Below are positions 38,964 through 49,630 of a stretch of 49,679 bases of DNA, piece after piece. The first letter of the stretch is position 1, and every line of letters begins with the position of its first letter. The notes below the pieces were generated by a model. That model was not told the DNA's origin and did no database searches. It saw nothing but the letters and a program-made list of their open reading frames with translations. The position numbers were made by a program, and so were the translations under genes. Source of the stretch: an uncultured Clostridia bacterium (lineage in GTDB: Bacteria > Bacillota > Clostridia > TANB77 > CAG-508); the NCBI GenBank assembly GCA_947588945.1, contig CANPZY010000012.1:1-49679 (forward strand), in the 5' to 3' direction.

Positions 38964-41111
38964 TTATAAGTGTAATACTCTTTGTTTTATTTCTTTTGTT
39001 TTTCCAACATTCCAGAAATTCTCTCCTAAATAACCACATGTACGTCTTACAACCGTCATCTTAGCATGGTCCTTATTATGGCAATTTGGACATTCCCATT
39101 CATTTTCATCATTTATTTGGATTTCTCCATCAAATCCACAAACATGACAATAATCAGATTTTGTATTAAATTCTGCATATTGGATATTATCATATATGAA
39201 TCTTACAACGCTCTTTAGTGCATCTAAATTATTTTGCATATTTGGAACTTCTACATAAGATATAGCTCCACCTGTTGATATATGTTGGAACTCACTTTCA
39301 AATTTTAATTTTTCAAAAGCATCTATTTTTTCTCTAACATCAATATGATATGAATTTGTATAATATCCTTTATCTGTTACATCTTTTATAGTTCCAAATC
39401 TTTCTTTATCTATTCTTGCAAATTTATAGCATAAACTTTCTGCTGGTGTTCCATATAAAGCAAAGCCTATATTTGTTTCTTTCTTCCACTCTAGTACTTT
39501 TTCTTTCAAATGTTTCATAACTGATAGTGCAAAATCATGTCCCTTTGGTGTAGTTTGTGACTCCCCTGTCATTAATTTTGTCATTTCATATATTCCAATA
39601 TATCCTAAAGAAATTGTTGAATAGCCACCATATAATAATTTATCAATTTTTTCACCTTTTTTTAGTCTAGCTATTGCTCCATATTCCCAATGAAGTGGGC
39701 TTGTATAAGTTCTTACTCCAAGTAATGCTTTATGTCTGCACATTAAAGCTTCCTTGCACAATTCTAATCTTTCATCTAATTCCTTCCAGAACTTGTCCAT
39801 ATCTCCATCTGCTACTATTGCAACTTGAGGTAAGTTAATGCTTACAACCCCTTGATTAAATCTTCCTTCAAATTTATAATTACCATTTTCATCTTTCCAA
39901 GGTGATAAAAAGCTTCTGCAACCCATAGGGCTGAATACATTTCCTTCATAATTTTCACGCATTTTTTTAGCTGAAATATAATCCGGATACATTCTTTTAG
40001 CTGAGCATTTTATAGCAAGTTCTGTTAAATAATCATACTCTCCACCTGACAAATTGTTAAATTCATCAAGCACATATACTAATTTTGGAAATGCAGGTGT
40101 AACATAAACTCCAGCTTCATTTTTTATTCCTTCATATCTTTGTCTGATTACTTCTTCTATAATCATTGCATTTTCTTTTATGTATGGATCATTTTTATCT
40201 AAGTGTAAAAATAGTGTTACAAAAGGAGATTGACCATTTGTGGTCATTAAAGTATTTATTTGATATTGGATTGTTTGAACTCCTGATTTTAATTCATCTC
40301 TAACTCTTTCTTCTACTAAATCCTCTATTATTGCTTTTGATAATTTATCTTTATATTTTTTCTCTAATAATTTTTTGAATTTATCATGACTTTTTCTTAA
40401 ATATTTTCCTAAATGAATTAAATCTACAGATTGTCCACCATATTGGTTACTAGCAATTGTTGCAATTATTTGTGTAGTAACAGTACAAGCTACTTGGAAA
40501 CTTTTTGGGGATTCAATCATTTTTCCATTCATAACTGTTCCATTATCTAGCATATCTCCTATGTTAATTAAACAACAATTAAATATTGGTTGAACAAAAT
40601 AATCTGCATCATGAAAGTGTAAAACGCCCTCTTTGTCTGCTTTTGATATTTTTTCAGGAAGTAAAAGTCTTCTTGTTAAATCTCTTGAAACCTCTCCTGC
40701 AATATAATCTCTTTGAGTTGAAGCAAGTCTTGTATTTTTATTTGAATTTTCTTCAGCTAATTCTTTATTTTGATCTTTTAAAAGTTTTAATATTGATTCA
40801 TCAGTTGTATTTTGTTTTCTAGCTAATGCTCTTGTATAACGATATACTATATATTTTTTTGCAAGTTCATATTTACCTAACTCCATCAATTTTTCTTCAA
40901 TAATGTCTTGTATATCTTCAACTAGAATTCTTTTTTTGCCTAAATCTTCTATATATTTTACAATTTCTTTAATTTGTTCTTTATTAACTTTTTCTTTAGT
41001 TCCTACTTCTGCATTTGCTTTTTCAATTGCATTATAAATTTTTGCTCTATCAAAATCTACAATTTTTTCATCCCTTTTTACTACTTTCATTTTTTCCCCT
41101 TCCATAGTCAT
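38964..41111 (-). CDS. nrdD: Anaerobic ribonucleoside-triphosphate reductase
   Basis: ATP-cone N-terminus; CHVCGFDG...CPNCHNK zinc site; RRTCGYLGE glycyl-radical motif. Confidence 0.96.
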   Translation of the reverse strand: MTMEGEKMKVVKRDEKIVDFDRAKIYNAIEKANAEVGTKEKVNKEQIKEIVKYIEDLGKKRILVEDIQDIIEEKLMELGKYELAKKYIVYRYTRALARKQNTTDESILKLLKDQNKELAEENSNKNTRLASTQRDYIAGEVSRDLTRRLLLPEKISKADKEGVLHFHDADYFVQPIFNCCLINIGDMLDNGTVMNGKMIESPKSFQVACTVTTQIIATIASNQYGGQSVDLIHLGKYLRKSHDKFKKLLEKKYKDKLSKAIIEDLVEERVRDELKSGVQTIQYQINTLMTTNGQSPFVTLFLHLDKNDPYIKENAMIIEEVIRQRYEGIKNEAGVYVTPAFPKLVYVLDEFNNLSGGEYDYLTELAIKCSAKRMYPDYISAKKMRENYEGNVFSPMGCRSFLSPWKDENGNYKFEGRFNQGVVSINLPQVAIVADGDMDKFWKELDERLELCKEALMCRHKALLGVRTYTSPLHWEYGAIARLKKGEKIDKLLYGGYSTISLGYIGIYEMTKLMTGESQTTPKGHDFALSVMKHLKEKVLEWKKETNIGFALYGTPAESLCYKFARIDKERFGTIKDVTDKGYYTNSYHIDVREKIDAFEKLKFESEFQHISTGGAISYVEVPNMQNNLDALKSVVRFIYDNIQYAEFNTKSDYCHVCGFDGEIQINDENEWECPNCHNKDHAKMTVVRRTCGYLGENFWNVGKTKEIKQRVLHL

Positions 41112-41561
41112 TATTTCTTAGTTTTAGATAATATTTTCATATTCTATTTTTTCATAGATTACTTTACTCTATCGTCATTATTTTTTCAAAAAAAATTATT
41201 TTTTTAAAAAATGATTTTTTTATTTTTTAAGATTTTTTATATTATTATTTAAAACTCATGATTTTATATTACATTAATAAATATTTAAAAGTCAACCAAT
41301 CTCTTAGTTTTTATATGTTTATATCTTATGTATATTGTATCTTGTAACTACTGTAATTACTGTATTATCTCTTTTATTAAAAATTTTATCTAATTATGTT
41401 ACTTTTTATTGTATTTCAAAGAAAAAGTACACTTTTCAGTTTTAACTTTTTTATTTAACATTTTTATTACATTTATATTTTTTATTTGAAAAAAATAGAC
41501 TTTTGAAAAAATCATTTTTTCAAAAATCCATTTTTTGACTATTTTTATTTAAAAATTTATT

Positions 41562-42275
41562 TTATACTTCTCTTGCTTTTACTATCAATCTTCTTTTTCC
41601 ATAATCAGTACAAGTTATAAGAGTAAGCTCTCTTTGTCCATTAGTTAATTGACTTGTACAACTTACATCAGTTGGATCAACAGGATATTTATTATATACA
41701 GAATAAGTAATAGTTCTTCCTGATAAATCAGTAAGTGTTACTTCATCTCCTACATTGACTTGTGCAAGCTTTCCAAACATTTTTCCACTCTTATAATTAT
41801 GTCCTACTATACAATAGTTACCAATTTGATTAGGGCTTGGTCCCCAATATTTGCAAAGTGACACTTTAAGTAACTCTTCATTTTCCTCTGTTAATATTGG
41901 ATACGTTATACCTATCTTAGAAATGCTTAAAGTAGCCTCAGTTTGATAATTTTCTCCATTACTTGCAGTAATTTCTCTAGCTGGAGGTTCTTCAGCCTCT
42001 GGCACTTCTTCTATTGGTATCACTTGAGAGTCATCCTCATTGTTGTCTAAAGAAACCACTATTGCTTTATCTTCTACAATTGTGTTATCAATTTGCTCCA
42101 TTATTTCATGCGATATTCCTTCTTGAATAGCTTTATTTCTCTCAGTAATAATATAATATAAAGAAAGGACTATAACAGTTATAACAGATATTATATATAA
42201 TATTCTATAAATTCTTCTTTTTCTTTTCATTTCTTTTGTAACATATACTTTTTGTGAAACTAATATCTGATTCAT
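41562..42275 (-). CDS. Sortase
   Basis: YCIVGHNYKSGKMFGKLAQVNVGDEVTLTDLSG...RELTLITCTDYGKRRLIVKA (His and TLxTC motifs); N-terminal TM. Confidence 0.9.
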   Translation of the reverse strand: MNQILVSQKVYVTKEMKRKRRIYRILYIISVITVIVLSLYYIITERNKAIQEGISHEIMEQIDNTIVEDKAIVVSLDNNEDDSQVIPIEEVPEAEEPPAREITASNGENYQTEATLSISKIGITYPILTEENEELLKVSLCKYWGPSPNQIGNYCIVGHNYKSGKMFGKLAQVNVGDEVTLTDLSGRTITYSVYNKYPVDPTDVSCTSQLTNGQRELTLITCTDYGKRRLIVKAREV

Positions 42276-42312
42276 AACTCCTCCTTTCTTTAATATCTAA
42301 ATTATTAATTTT

Positions 42313-43129
42313 TTAATTACTATCAATGCATAGGTTAGATATTTGTGCAAATTGTTCTAATGTAAGTTCTTCTCCTCTAATATCTTCTTTAATATCTAAT
42401 TGCTTTAATATTGTTTGCATTTTTTCTCTTTCTATTATAGATGACAATGAATTTAAGATTGTTTTTCTTCTTTTTGTAAAATTAGTTTTTATTATTTCAA
42501 ACATTAATTTTTCATTTTTTACTTCTACTCGTGGTTTAGGCAATTTTGTAAGTTTTACTATACTTGATTCAACCTTTGGACTAGGAATAAATTTATCCTT
42601 TGAAACATTTGCAATAATTTCAGCATCAGCATAATAATTTACAAAATATGTTATTGCTCCAGATAATTTTTTCCCTGGAGTTTCACAAATTCTTTCTGCA
42701 ACTTCTTTCTGGATTAATAAAGTAATTTCTTTTATATTTGCTTTTAAAAGTTCTGTTATTATTGAAGTTGTTATATAATATGGCAAATTAGCTACAACTT
42801 TTGGTTCTTTTGCTAAACTATTTATATCTATTTTTAAAATATCTTCATTTAATATTTCAATGTTATTATACGCTATAAATCTTGATTTTAGAATTTCACA
42901 CATTCTTTCATCTAATTCAACTGCTATAACTTTTTTAGCTTTTTCTAATAATTTTGCAGTTAATGTTCCAAGACCGAGGTCCTATTTCTATAATAGTATC
43001 ATCTTTGTTTACTCCCTCTACTATCTTATCAAGTGTTTCTTCACATATTAAAAAATTTTGTCCTAATCTTTTATTTGGAATAACATTGTATTTATCCATT
43101 ATGTATTTTGTTTCATCATATAAATTCAT
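42313..43129 (-). CDS. rsmA: 16S rRNA dimethyladenosine transferase, interrupted by an apparent +1 frameshift at 42974-42979
   Basis: ORFs 42935-43129 (NVIPNKRLGQNFLI...IIEIGP) and 42313-42903 (...ANLPYYITTSIITELL) join to IEIGP-GLGTLTAKLL if one C is skipped. Confidence 0.9.
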
Positions 43130-43191
43130 TAAAATCCTGCCTTTTATTATACTATCTTATATCAATAAAAATATAATTTATATTGTTAATT

Positions 43192-45472
43192 TTAATGTTG
43201 TCCTTGAGTTATTGCTTCTTGTAAAGTTACATTAATTATCGTACCTTCATCTACTGATGTTCCAAGTGCTGGGTCTTGTGAAATTACTATTCCACTTCCT
43301 TTGCTTGAAATATTTAGATTTTTTGCTTTTAGCATATTTTTTGCCTGTGCTAGACTTACTCCTTTTAAATCTGGTACTGTTTGTGATACTCTTTCATCAT
43401 TGCCTTTTGTATATAATTTAACCACTCCATCACTAGTTAATTGTGCTCCTACTTTAGGAACTTGTTCTGATACTATCTCGTCTGTGTTTCCAACATAACT
43501 ATAATCCAAACCTGCTTCTTTTATTATCTTCATTGCTTCCGCTAATGTTTTATTAGTTACATTTGGAACTGATATAAGATTTGCTTGCTCATCACTAATC
43601 TCTCCATTAGATGGAATATCTAAGTATGGTAATACTTCTGATAAAATTTGTGATACAACTGGTGCTGCTATTGTTCCACCATAATAATTTGAACCTGCTG
43701 TTCCTGTTCCATATAAAGTAAGTAATGTAACTAAATTTGTATCCTCTACTGGTGCTATTGCTATAAATGATGATACATAACCTGCATCTAAATGATTTGG
43801 ATCTGGCTCAGATGTTCCTGTTTTTCCTCCTATTGTGTATCCTATAACTTTTGCATGACTTCCTCCACCTTCTTCAACGACTGATTGCATTATGCTTTTC
43901 ATTTTTTGAGAAACTTCTTTTGAAATAACTTGTCTTTCTTCGGTCGTTTCTATTGTCTTTGTTGTGCCTGTGTCAGGTTTTTCTATTGTTTTTACAACAT
44001 GTGGAGTTACCAATATACCATTATTTGCTATTGCACTAACTGCTTTTACCAGTTGCATTGGCGTAATTGTAAATCTTTGACCAAATGACATTGTAGCAAG
44101 TTCTACTGGTCCAACTTTTTCTTCCATCCAAAATGAGCTTTCCCCTTCACTTGGTAAATCTATTCCTGTTTTTTCAAAGAATCCATAAGCTTTTAAATAT
44201 TTATAAAAAGTGTTTGCTTGAATCTTTTGTCCTAATTGTATTAAAGCTGGATTGCAAGAATTTTCTATAGCTTGTCTTAAAGTTTGACTTCCATGTCCGC
44301 CTGATGAAGTACATTTTATATTGCTTCCTGCAACAGTTTGCACTCCACTACAATAAAAATCTCCTGGATGATCTGTTGTTACTAAATTTTCTTCTAATGC
44401 AATTGATGCAGTTATTACTTTAAATGTAGAACCGAGGCTCATATGAATCTAATACTGCTCTATTTCTCCACATACTATATAATCTATTAGTTTGCTCTTG
44501 TCCGCTTAAATCATCCCACCCATCAATAATAGTTTCATTTGGAGTATATGGATCATTTAAATTATAATCTGGATATGTAGCCATTGCAAGTATTTCGCCA
44601 TTTTGTGGATTCATTATTATAGCATTTCCACCTCTTTTGGCCTTATTTTCTTCAACTGCTTGTTTTAAATATTTTTCAACTATTGATTGAATATTTGAAT
44701 CTATTGTTAAATATATGTTACTTCCATTTTCTGGTTCAATATATTGTTCATTTTCATCTGGAATTGCATCTTGTGTAACTGATATTGCTGTTGTTAACTT
44801 TCCATTAGTTCCTTTTAAAATATTATCATACTTAAGTTCTACTCCATCCAATCCTTGATTATTTGCACCACAAAAACCTATAAGATTTGATGCAAGATTA
44901 TCATAAGGATAGTATCTTTTTGTATCTTCATCAATATTTACTCCAGCTTCTGCATCATTATCTTTTAACCATTTTTTTAGAATTTCTACTTTGTCAGATT
45001 CAACTTTAGATACAATTGTTTCAACACTTCTATCACTTGTTAATTTTTTTAACACATCATCATAGTTTAACTCAAACACATCTGCAAATTCTTGTGCCAT
45101 TTTTTCTTTTAACTCTTGAGTTTTTTCTTTATCAGTAACTCCATCATTTTTTACATTAATATATACTGGATTTACAGATATTGTATCAACAGCAGCACTT
45201 ATTGCTAAGGCTTTTCCATTTGCATCATATATTGTGCCTCTTTTTGCACTTATTACTGTATTTGATGTTGATTGACTATATTCTTTTTGTTTTAACCATG
45301 CACCTTGTACAAATTGTAAATAACCTATTCTTCCTATTAATATCGCAAAAAATAATAAGAAAATACATAATAAAACCATCATTCTTTTAAATGATATTTT
45401 CATTATATTTTTTCTTTTTTTTGATATGTTATTTTTTTTAGTATTTTGTGGATTTATATTCCTTTTTTCCAT
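43192..45472 (-). CDS. SpoVD/PBP2-like penicillin-binding protein with two PASTA domains, interrupted by an apparent +1 frameshift at 44432-44437
   Basis: ORFs 44420-45472 and 43192-44442 join as NRAVLDSYEP-GSTFKVITASIALEE (SxxK catalytic motif) if one C is skipped; KTGTSEP; PASTA repeats VPNVTNKTLAEA and VPDLKGVSLAQA. Confidence 0.9.
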
Positions 45473-45618
45473 TAGTTTATCCTATTTAAAATTTATATTA
45501 TAATTTTATAATATTTTAATATAAAAATCAATATTTTTAACTTTTATATTTTTATCATTTAAATTTTTTCCATAATCCATAATTAAAAGCCGGATGAAAA
45601 ACCGACTTTATATAATTT

Positions 45619-46311
45619 TTATCTTTTTAATTCTTTCTCTGCTTCCTTATAATCTGGCATATATTTTTCAACCATTTCCCAGAATTTTTTAGAATGATTC
45701 ATATATTTTAAATGACATACTTCATGTAAAACAACATATTCTATAGCTTTTCTGCTGTACATTACTAAATTTTGATTTATTGTAATTTTTCTATTTGAAG
45801 AGCAACTTCCCCATACTGTTTTTACTTTTTTTATTCTGTATTCTTCTGGTGCTAAACCCACCATCTTTCTAGTTTTTTCCATTGCTTGTTCTACTTCTTT
45901 TTCTGCAACCATATAATACATTTTATCTATCATCTTTTTTATTTGTTCTGTATTATCTTCTTCTGCATAATCTAATGGTAAAATGACCACAATCTTACCA
46001 TTTTCTACATTTAAAATAGCATTATTTATATTTTTATAATATATGTTCAAATAATAATTTTCACCTAATATTTGAAATCTTTCTCCATCTGAATATTCTT
46101 TTACTTTTCTAGGAGAAGTTTTATATTCTTCTAGTTTTCTCATAATCCATTCTCTTTTTTCCTCAACAACATTTTGGATTTGAGCATTTGTTGCATACCA
46201 AGGTGCCTTTATTACAACTTCACCATTTTGGATTGAAATATAATAATTTTTTATCTTTGCTTTACTTACTGTATAAGCTATTGTTTTATTTTGATATTTA
46301 ATTTTTTTCAT
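45619..46311 (-). CDS. M48/YgjP-like (DUF45) zinc metallopeptidase
   Basis: VKTVWGSCSSNRKITINQNLVMYSRKAIEYVVLHEVCHLKYMNHSKKFW (HExxH-type HEVCH). Confidence 0.9.
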   Translation of the reverse strand: MKKIKYQNKTIAYTVSKAKIKNYYISIQNGEVVIKAPWYATNAQIQNVVEEKREWIMRKLEEYKTSPRKVKEYSDGERFQILGENYYLNIYYKNINNAILNVENGKIVVILPLDYAEEDNTEQIKKMIDKMYYMVAEKEVEQAMEKTRKMVGLAPEEYRIKKVKTVWGSCSSNRKITINQNLVMYSRKAIEYVVLHEVCHLKYMNHSKKFWEMVEKYMPDYKEAEKELKR

Positions 46312-46470
46312 AATTAATATCTCCTTTCGTGCTCTAATACTGAAATATGTGAAATTGTAATTTTATTTAATCGTATGTTTGTTTTTAAAACTTCTGTTCG
46401 ATTTTTATTTTATATTTTTATTTTTATTTTGTCAATACTTTTTATAAAAAAAATTTTTTAATAAAAATAA

Positions 46471-46791
46471 TATGTTAAATGTTTAGGAGGTGGAATTGAA
46501 TTTTTAGAAAAAAGCACCGATGCTTTAAAAAGAGAATTCATGGAAGAAACTCAAATTGATATAATTGTTAAAAATTTTATTGGAATTTCTGAAAATATAT
46601 TTACTTATAACGGTAAAAATGCCCATGAACTCGTACTTTATTACTCAATTGATATTCCTGATGAATATTACAAAGATGAATACATCGTTCATGATGATCA
46701 TGGACAATGTAAAGCTACTTGGATAGATATTAATGAATTTAAAAATAAACAAAAAATATTATACCCTGAAGATGTATTTAAGTATCTTTAA
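46471..46791 (+). pseudogene. 5'-truncated Nudix hydrolase remnant
   Basis: Reading frame GGGIEFLEKSTDALKREFMEETQIDI contains the Nudix box, but the frame is closed upstream by TAA and lacks the N-terminal strands and a start codon. Confidence 0.65.
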
Positions 46792-46848
46792 AATTCAATG
46801 TTATTAAGTACAAGTCCCTATCATACACTTTGTTATGGAGGTATGATT

Positions 46849-48769
46849 ATGGGACTTACTAATTCATCTACAGGCGGAAAAATCACTGAAAATACTGATT
46901 TCACTTTAGGTTGCGATTACAATATAACTTTAGCTGGAAATCCTAATACTGGAAAGTCTACTATTTTTAATAATTTAACTGGAATGCATCAACATACTGG
47001 TAATTGGACTGGAAAAACTGTTGAAAATGCTTCTGGAATTTGCACATATAAAAATAAGAAATTTCTTTTTGTAGATATTCCTCGGAACATACTCCCTTAT
47101 GGCTGATTCCGAAGAAGAAAAAATTGCAAGAGATTACATTTCTTCTGGAACGGCCGATGTTACTGTTGTAATTGTTGATAGCACAAGACTTGAAAGAAAT
47201 TTAAACCTAGTCTATCAAATAATGAGTTTAACTGACAACTTAATTGTATGTGTTAATCTACTTGATGAAGCTAGTAAAAAAGGAATTTCTATTGATTTAA
47301 AAAAATTATCAGAAATGCTTGGCGTACCCGTAGTTGGAACAATTGCAAGAAAGAAAACAACTCTTACTAATCTACTAAAAACTATTTATCTTGTTTGCAA
47401 TGGAAAAATTATATGTAATCCAAACAAAATTGAATTTACTGGTAATTCTGAAGATGACACTAAATTAATTTTTGAAAAAGCTAACGAAGTTGCACAATCA
47501 GTTTGTTCTTTTTCAAATACAAATTATAATGCACGTGATAAAAAAATTGATAAAATCCTTACATCTAAAAAATTTGGTATACCTATAATGGTGCTTTTCT
47601 TTTGCTTAATTTTCTGGATTACAATTGTTGGAGCAAATTATCCCTCAAAACTTTTATCTAACTTTTTTGCTTTTTTACAAGTATATTTAGAAAAATTTTT
47701 AAGTTTTATACATACTCCATCTTGGTTATACTCACTTTTAATAAATGGTATTTACACTACGGTTACTTGGATTGTTAGTGTTATGCTTCCACCAATGGCT
47801 ATATTTTTCCCATTATTTACATTGCTTGAAGATTTAGGATACTTGCCTAGAATTGCTTTTAACTTAGACAAATGTTTCAAAAAATGTGATAGTTCAGGAA
47901 AGCAAGCTCTTACAATGTGTATGGGTTTTGGCTGTAATGCTGCTGGAGTAATTGGCTGTAGAATTATAAGTTCTAAAAGAGAGAGATTAATTGCAATTTT
48001 AACTAATAATTTCGTTCCTTGTAATGGTCGTTTTCCTTTTTTAATAACTATTGCAACTATATTCTTTAGTGGTGCTATAAGTGCAGGTCAAAGTTTTAAA
48101 AGTAGCATAATTGCAACTTTAATAGTAAGTTTAATCGTTTTTATTGGAATTGCTTTTACTTTTATAATTTCTAAAATCCTTTCTGCAACACTTCTTAAAG
48201 GCAAAACTGATGGTGCAATTTTAGAGCTACCACCTTACAGAAAACCTCAAATTGGAAGAATATTGATTAGTTCAATTGTCGATAGAACTCTTTTTGTTCT
48301 AGGTAGAGCCTTAAGTGTAGCTGTACCAGCTGGAATTATTATATGGATACTTTCTAATGTTTCTATTGGAAATATTAGTTTATTAACTTATATTGCAAAT
48401 TTCTTTGATCCTTTTGCTAAATTAATGGGACTTGATGGTTACATACTGACAGCATTTTTATTAGGGCTTCCAGCTAATGAAATTGTACTTCCTATTATTT
48501 TAATGTGCTATACAAGAGCAGGTGCATTAGTTAATATGGAAAATATTAATAGCATTTTTAATATACTTATAGAAAATGGCTGGACTATAATTACTGCAAT
48601 AAATGTTATGTTATTTTCATTACTTCATTTTCCTTGTGGTACTACTCTTCTTACAATCAAGAAGGAAACTGGTAGCTTAAAATGGACTGCTCTATCATTT
48701 TTAATTCCTACTGTTTGTGGCATAGTACTTTGTTTACTTACTAACTTAGTTTATCATATTATTGTGTAA
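46849..48769 (+). CDS. feoB: Ferrous iron transporter B, interrupted by an apparent +1 frameshift at 47080-47085
   Basis: G1 [36 protein letters not shown] restored if one C is skipped (G3 motif); [49 protein letters not shown]. Confidence 0.93.
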
Positions 48770-48799
48770 CTAAGAAAATAAATCTTATTTTAATGGCAT

Positions 48800-48837
48800 A
48801 AAAAATATAATGAATCTAAAAATTCATTATATTTTTT
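48800..48837. terminator. Bidirectional rho-independent terminator between feoB and rimO
   Basis: AAAAAATATAATGAAT tctaaaa ATTCATTATATTTTTT. Confidence 0.85.
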
Positions 48838-48903
48838 TATATTTATGTAATTCTATTTTTTTACTTCTTATGTTCTTTATTTTTTTATTTTCCGCTCTAC
48901 TTT

Positions 48904-49630
48904 TTATTCTTTAATTTCTCCAATTAAATCGTATTCACTGACATCTGTTATTTTACAATTTACAAATGTATTAATTTCTGCTTCTCCTTTTAAATAAACA
49001 TATCCATCAATTTCTGGAACATCCATATATGTTCTACCTACATAATACAATTCATTATCTTCATCAACAAATGCATCTTCTATTAATACTTTATATTCTT
49101 TTTCTATATGATTTTTTAAATTTTTTTCTGAAATTAGTTTTTGCAATTTCATTATTTTATTATATCTTGCTTTTTTAGTTGATGGATGAACTTGATTTGG
49201 CAATTTTTCAGCCACTGTTCCTTCTTCTTTAGAATATGTAAAGCACCCTAATTTATCAAATTTTGCCCATTTCACAAATTCATAAAGTTCTTCAAAATCT
49301 TTTTCTGTTTCATCTGGAAAACCCACCATAAGTGTACTTCTAATTATTACTTCAGGAATTTCATTTCTTAATCTTGTTATTAATTTCTTTGTACTTTCTT
49401 TAGTAGTCTTTCTATTCATTTTCTTTAAAATTCTATCAGAAATATGTTGCATTGGTATATCAAAATATTTGCATATCTTTTTATTTGATTTAACTTCTTC
49501 AATTAAGTCATCAGTTATTGTTTCAGGATATGAATACAAAAATCTAATCCATTCTACGCCATCTATTTTGCTAATTTTATGTAGCAACTCCGCTAATTTT
49601 GGTTTGCCATAAATACTTACCATTCCTTTC
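48904..49630 (-). CDS. rimO: Ribosomal protein S12 methylthiotransferase, C-terminal part; 5' part missing/disrupted at the window edge
   Basis: YGKPKLAELLHKISKIDGVEWIRFLYSYPE...DIPMQHISDRILKKMNRKTTKE...IRSTLMVGFPDETEKDFEELYEFVKWAKFDKLGCFTYSKEEGT. Confidence 0.88.

Noticed and set aside
41280-41420. NrdR boxes upstream of nrdD
   Set aside because: AT-rich sequence gives only weak matches; insufficient evidence.
42974-47085. Sense-codon reassignment of CGG (to Trp/Gln/Gly) as the explanation
   Set aside because: Reassignment alone would not restore the downstream frame; one nucleotide must be skipped in all three genes.
42974-47085. Simple Dcm-type CCWGG methylation basecalling error
   Set aside because: Not excluded, but several CCTGG/CCAGG sites elsewhere (e.g. 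near 2098, 4788, 23890, 42672) appear intact; kept as the main alternative to test.
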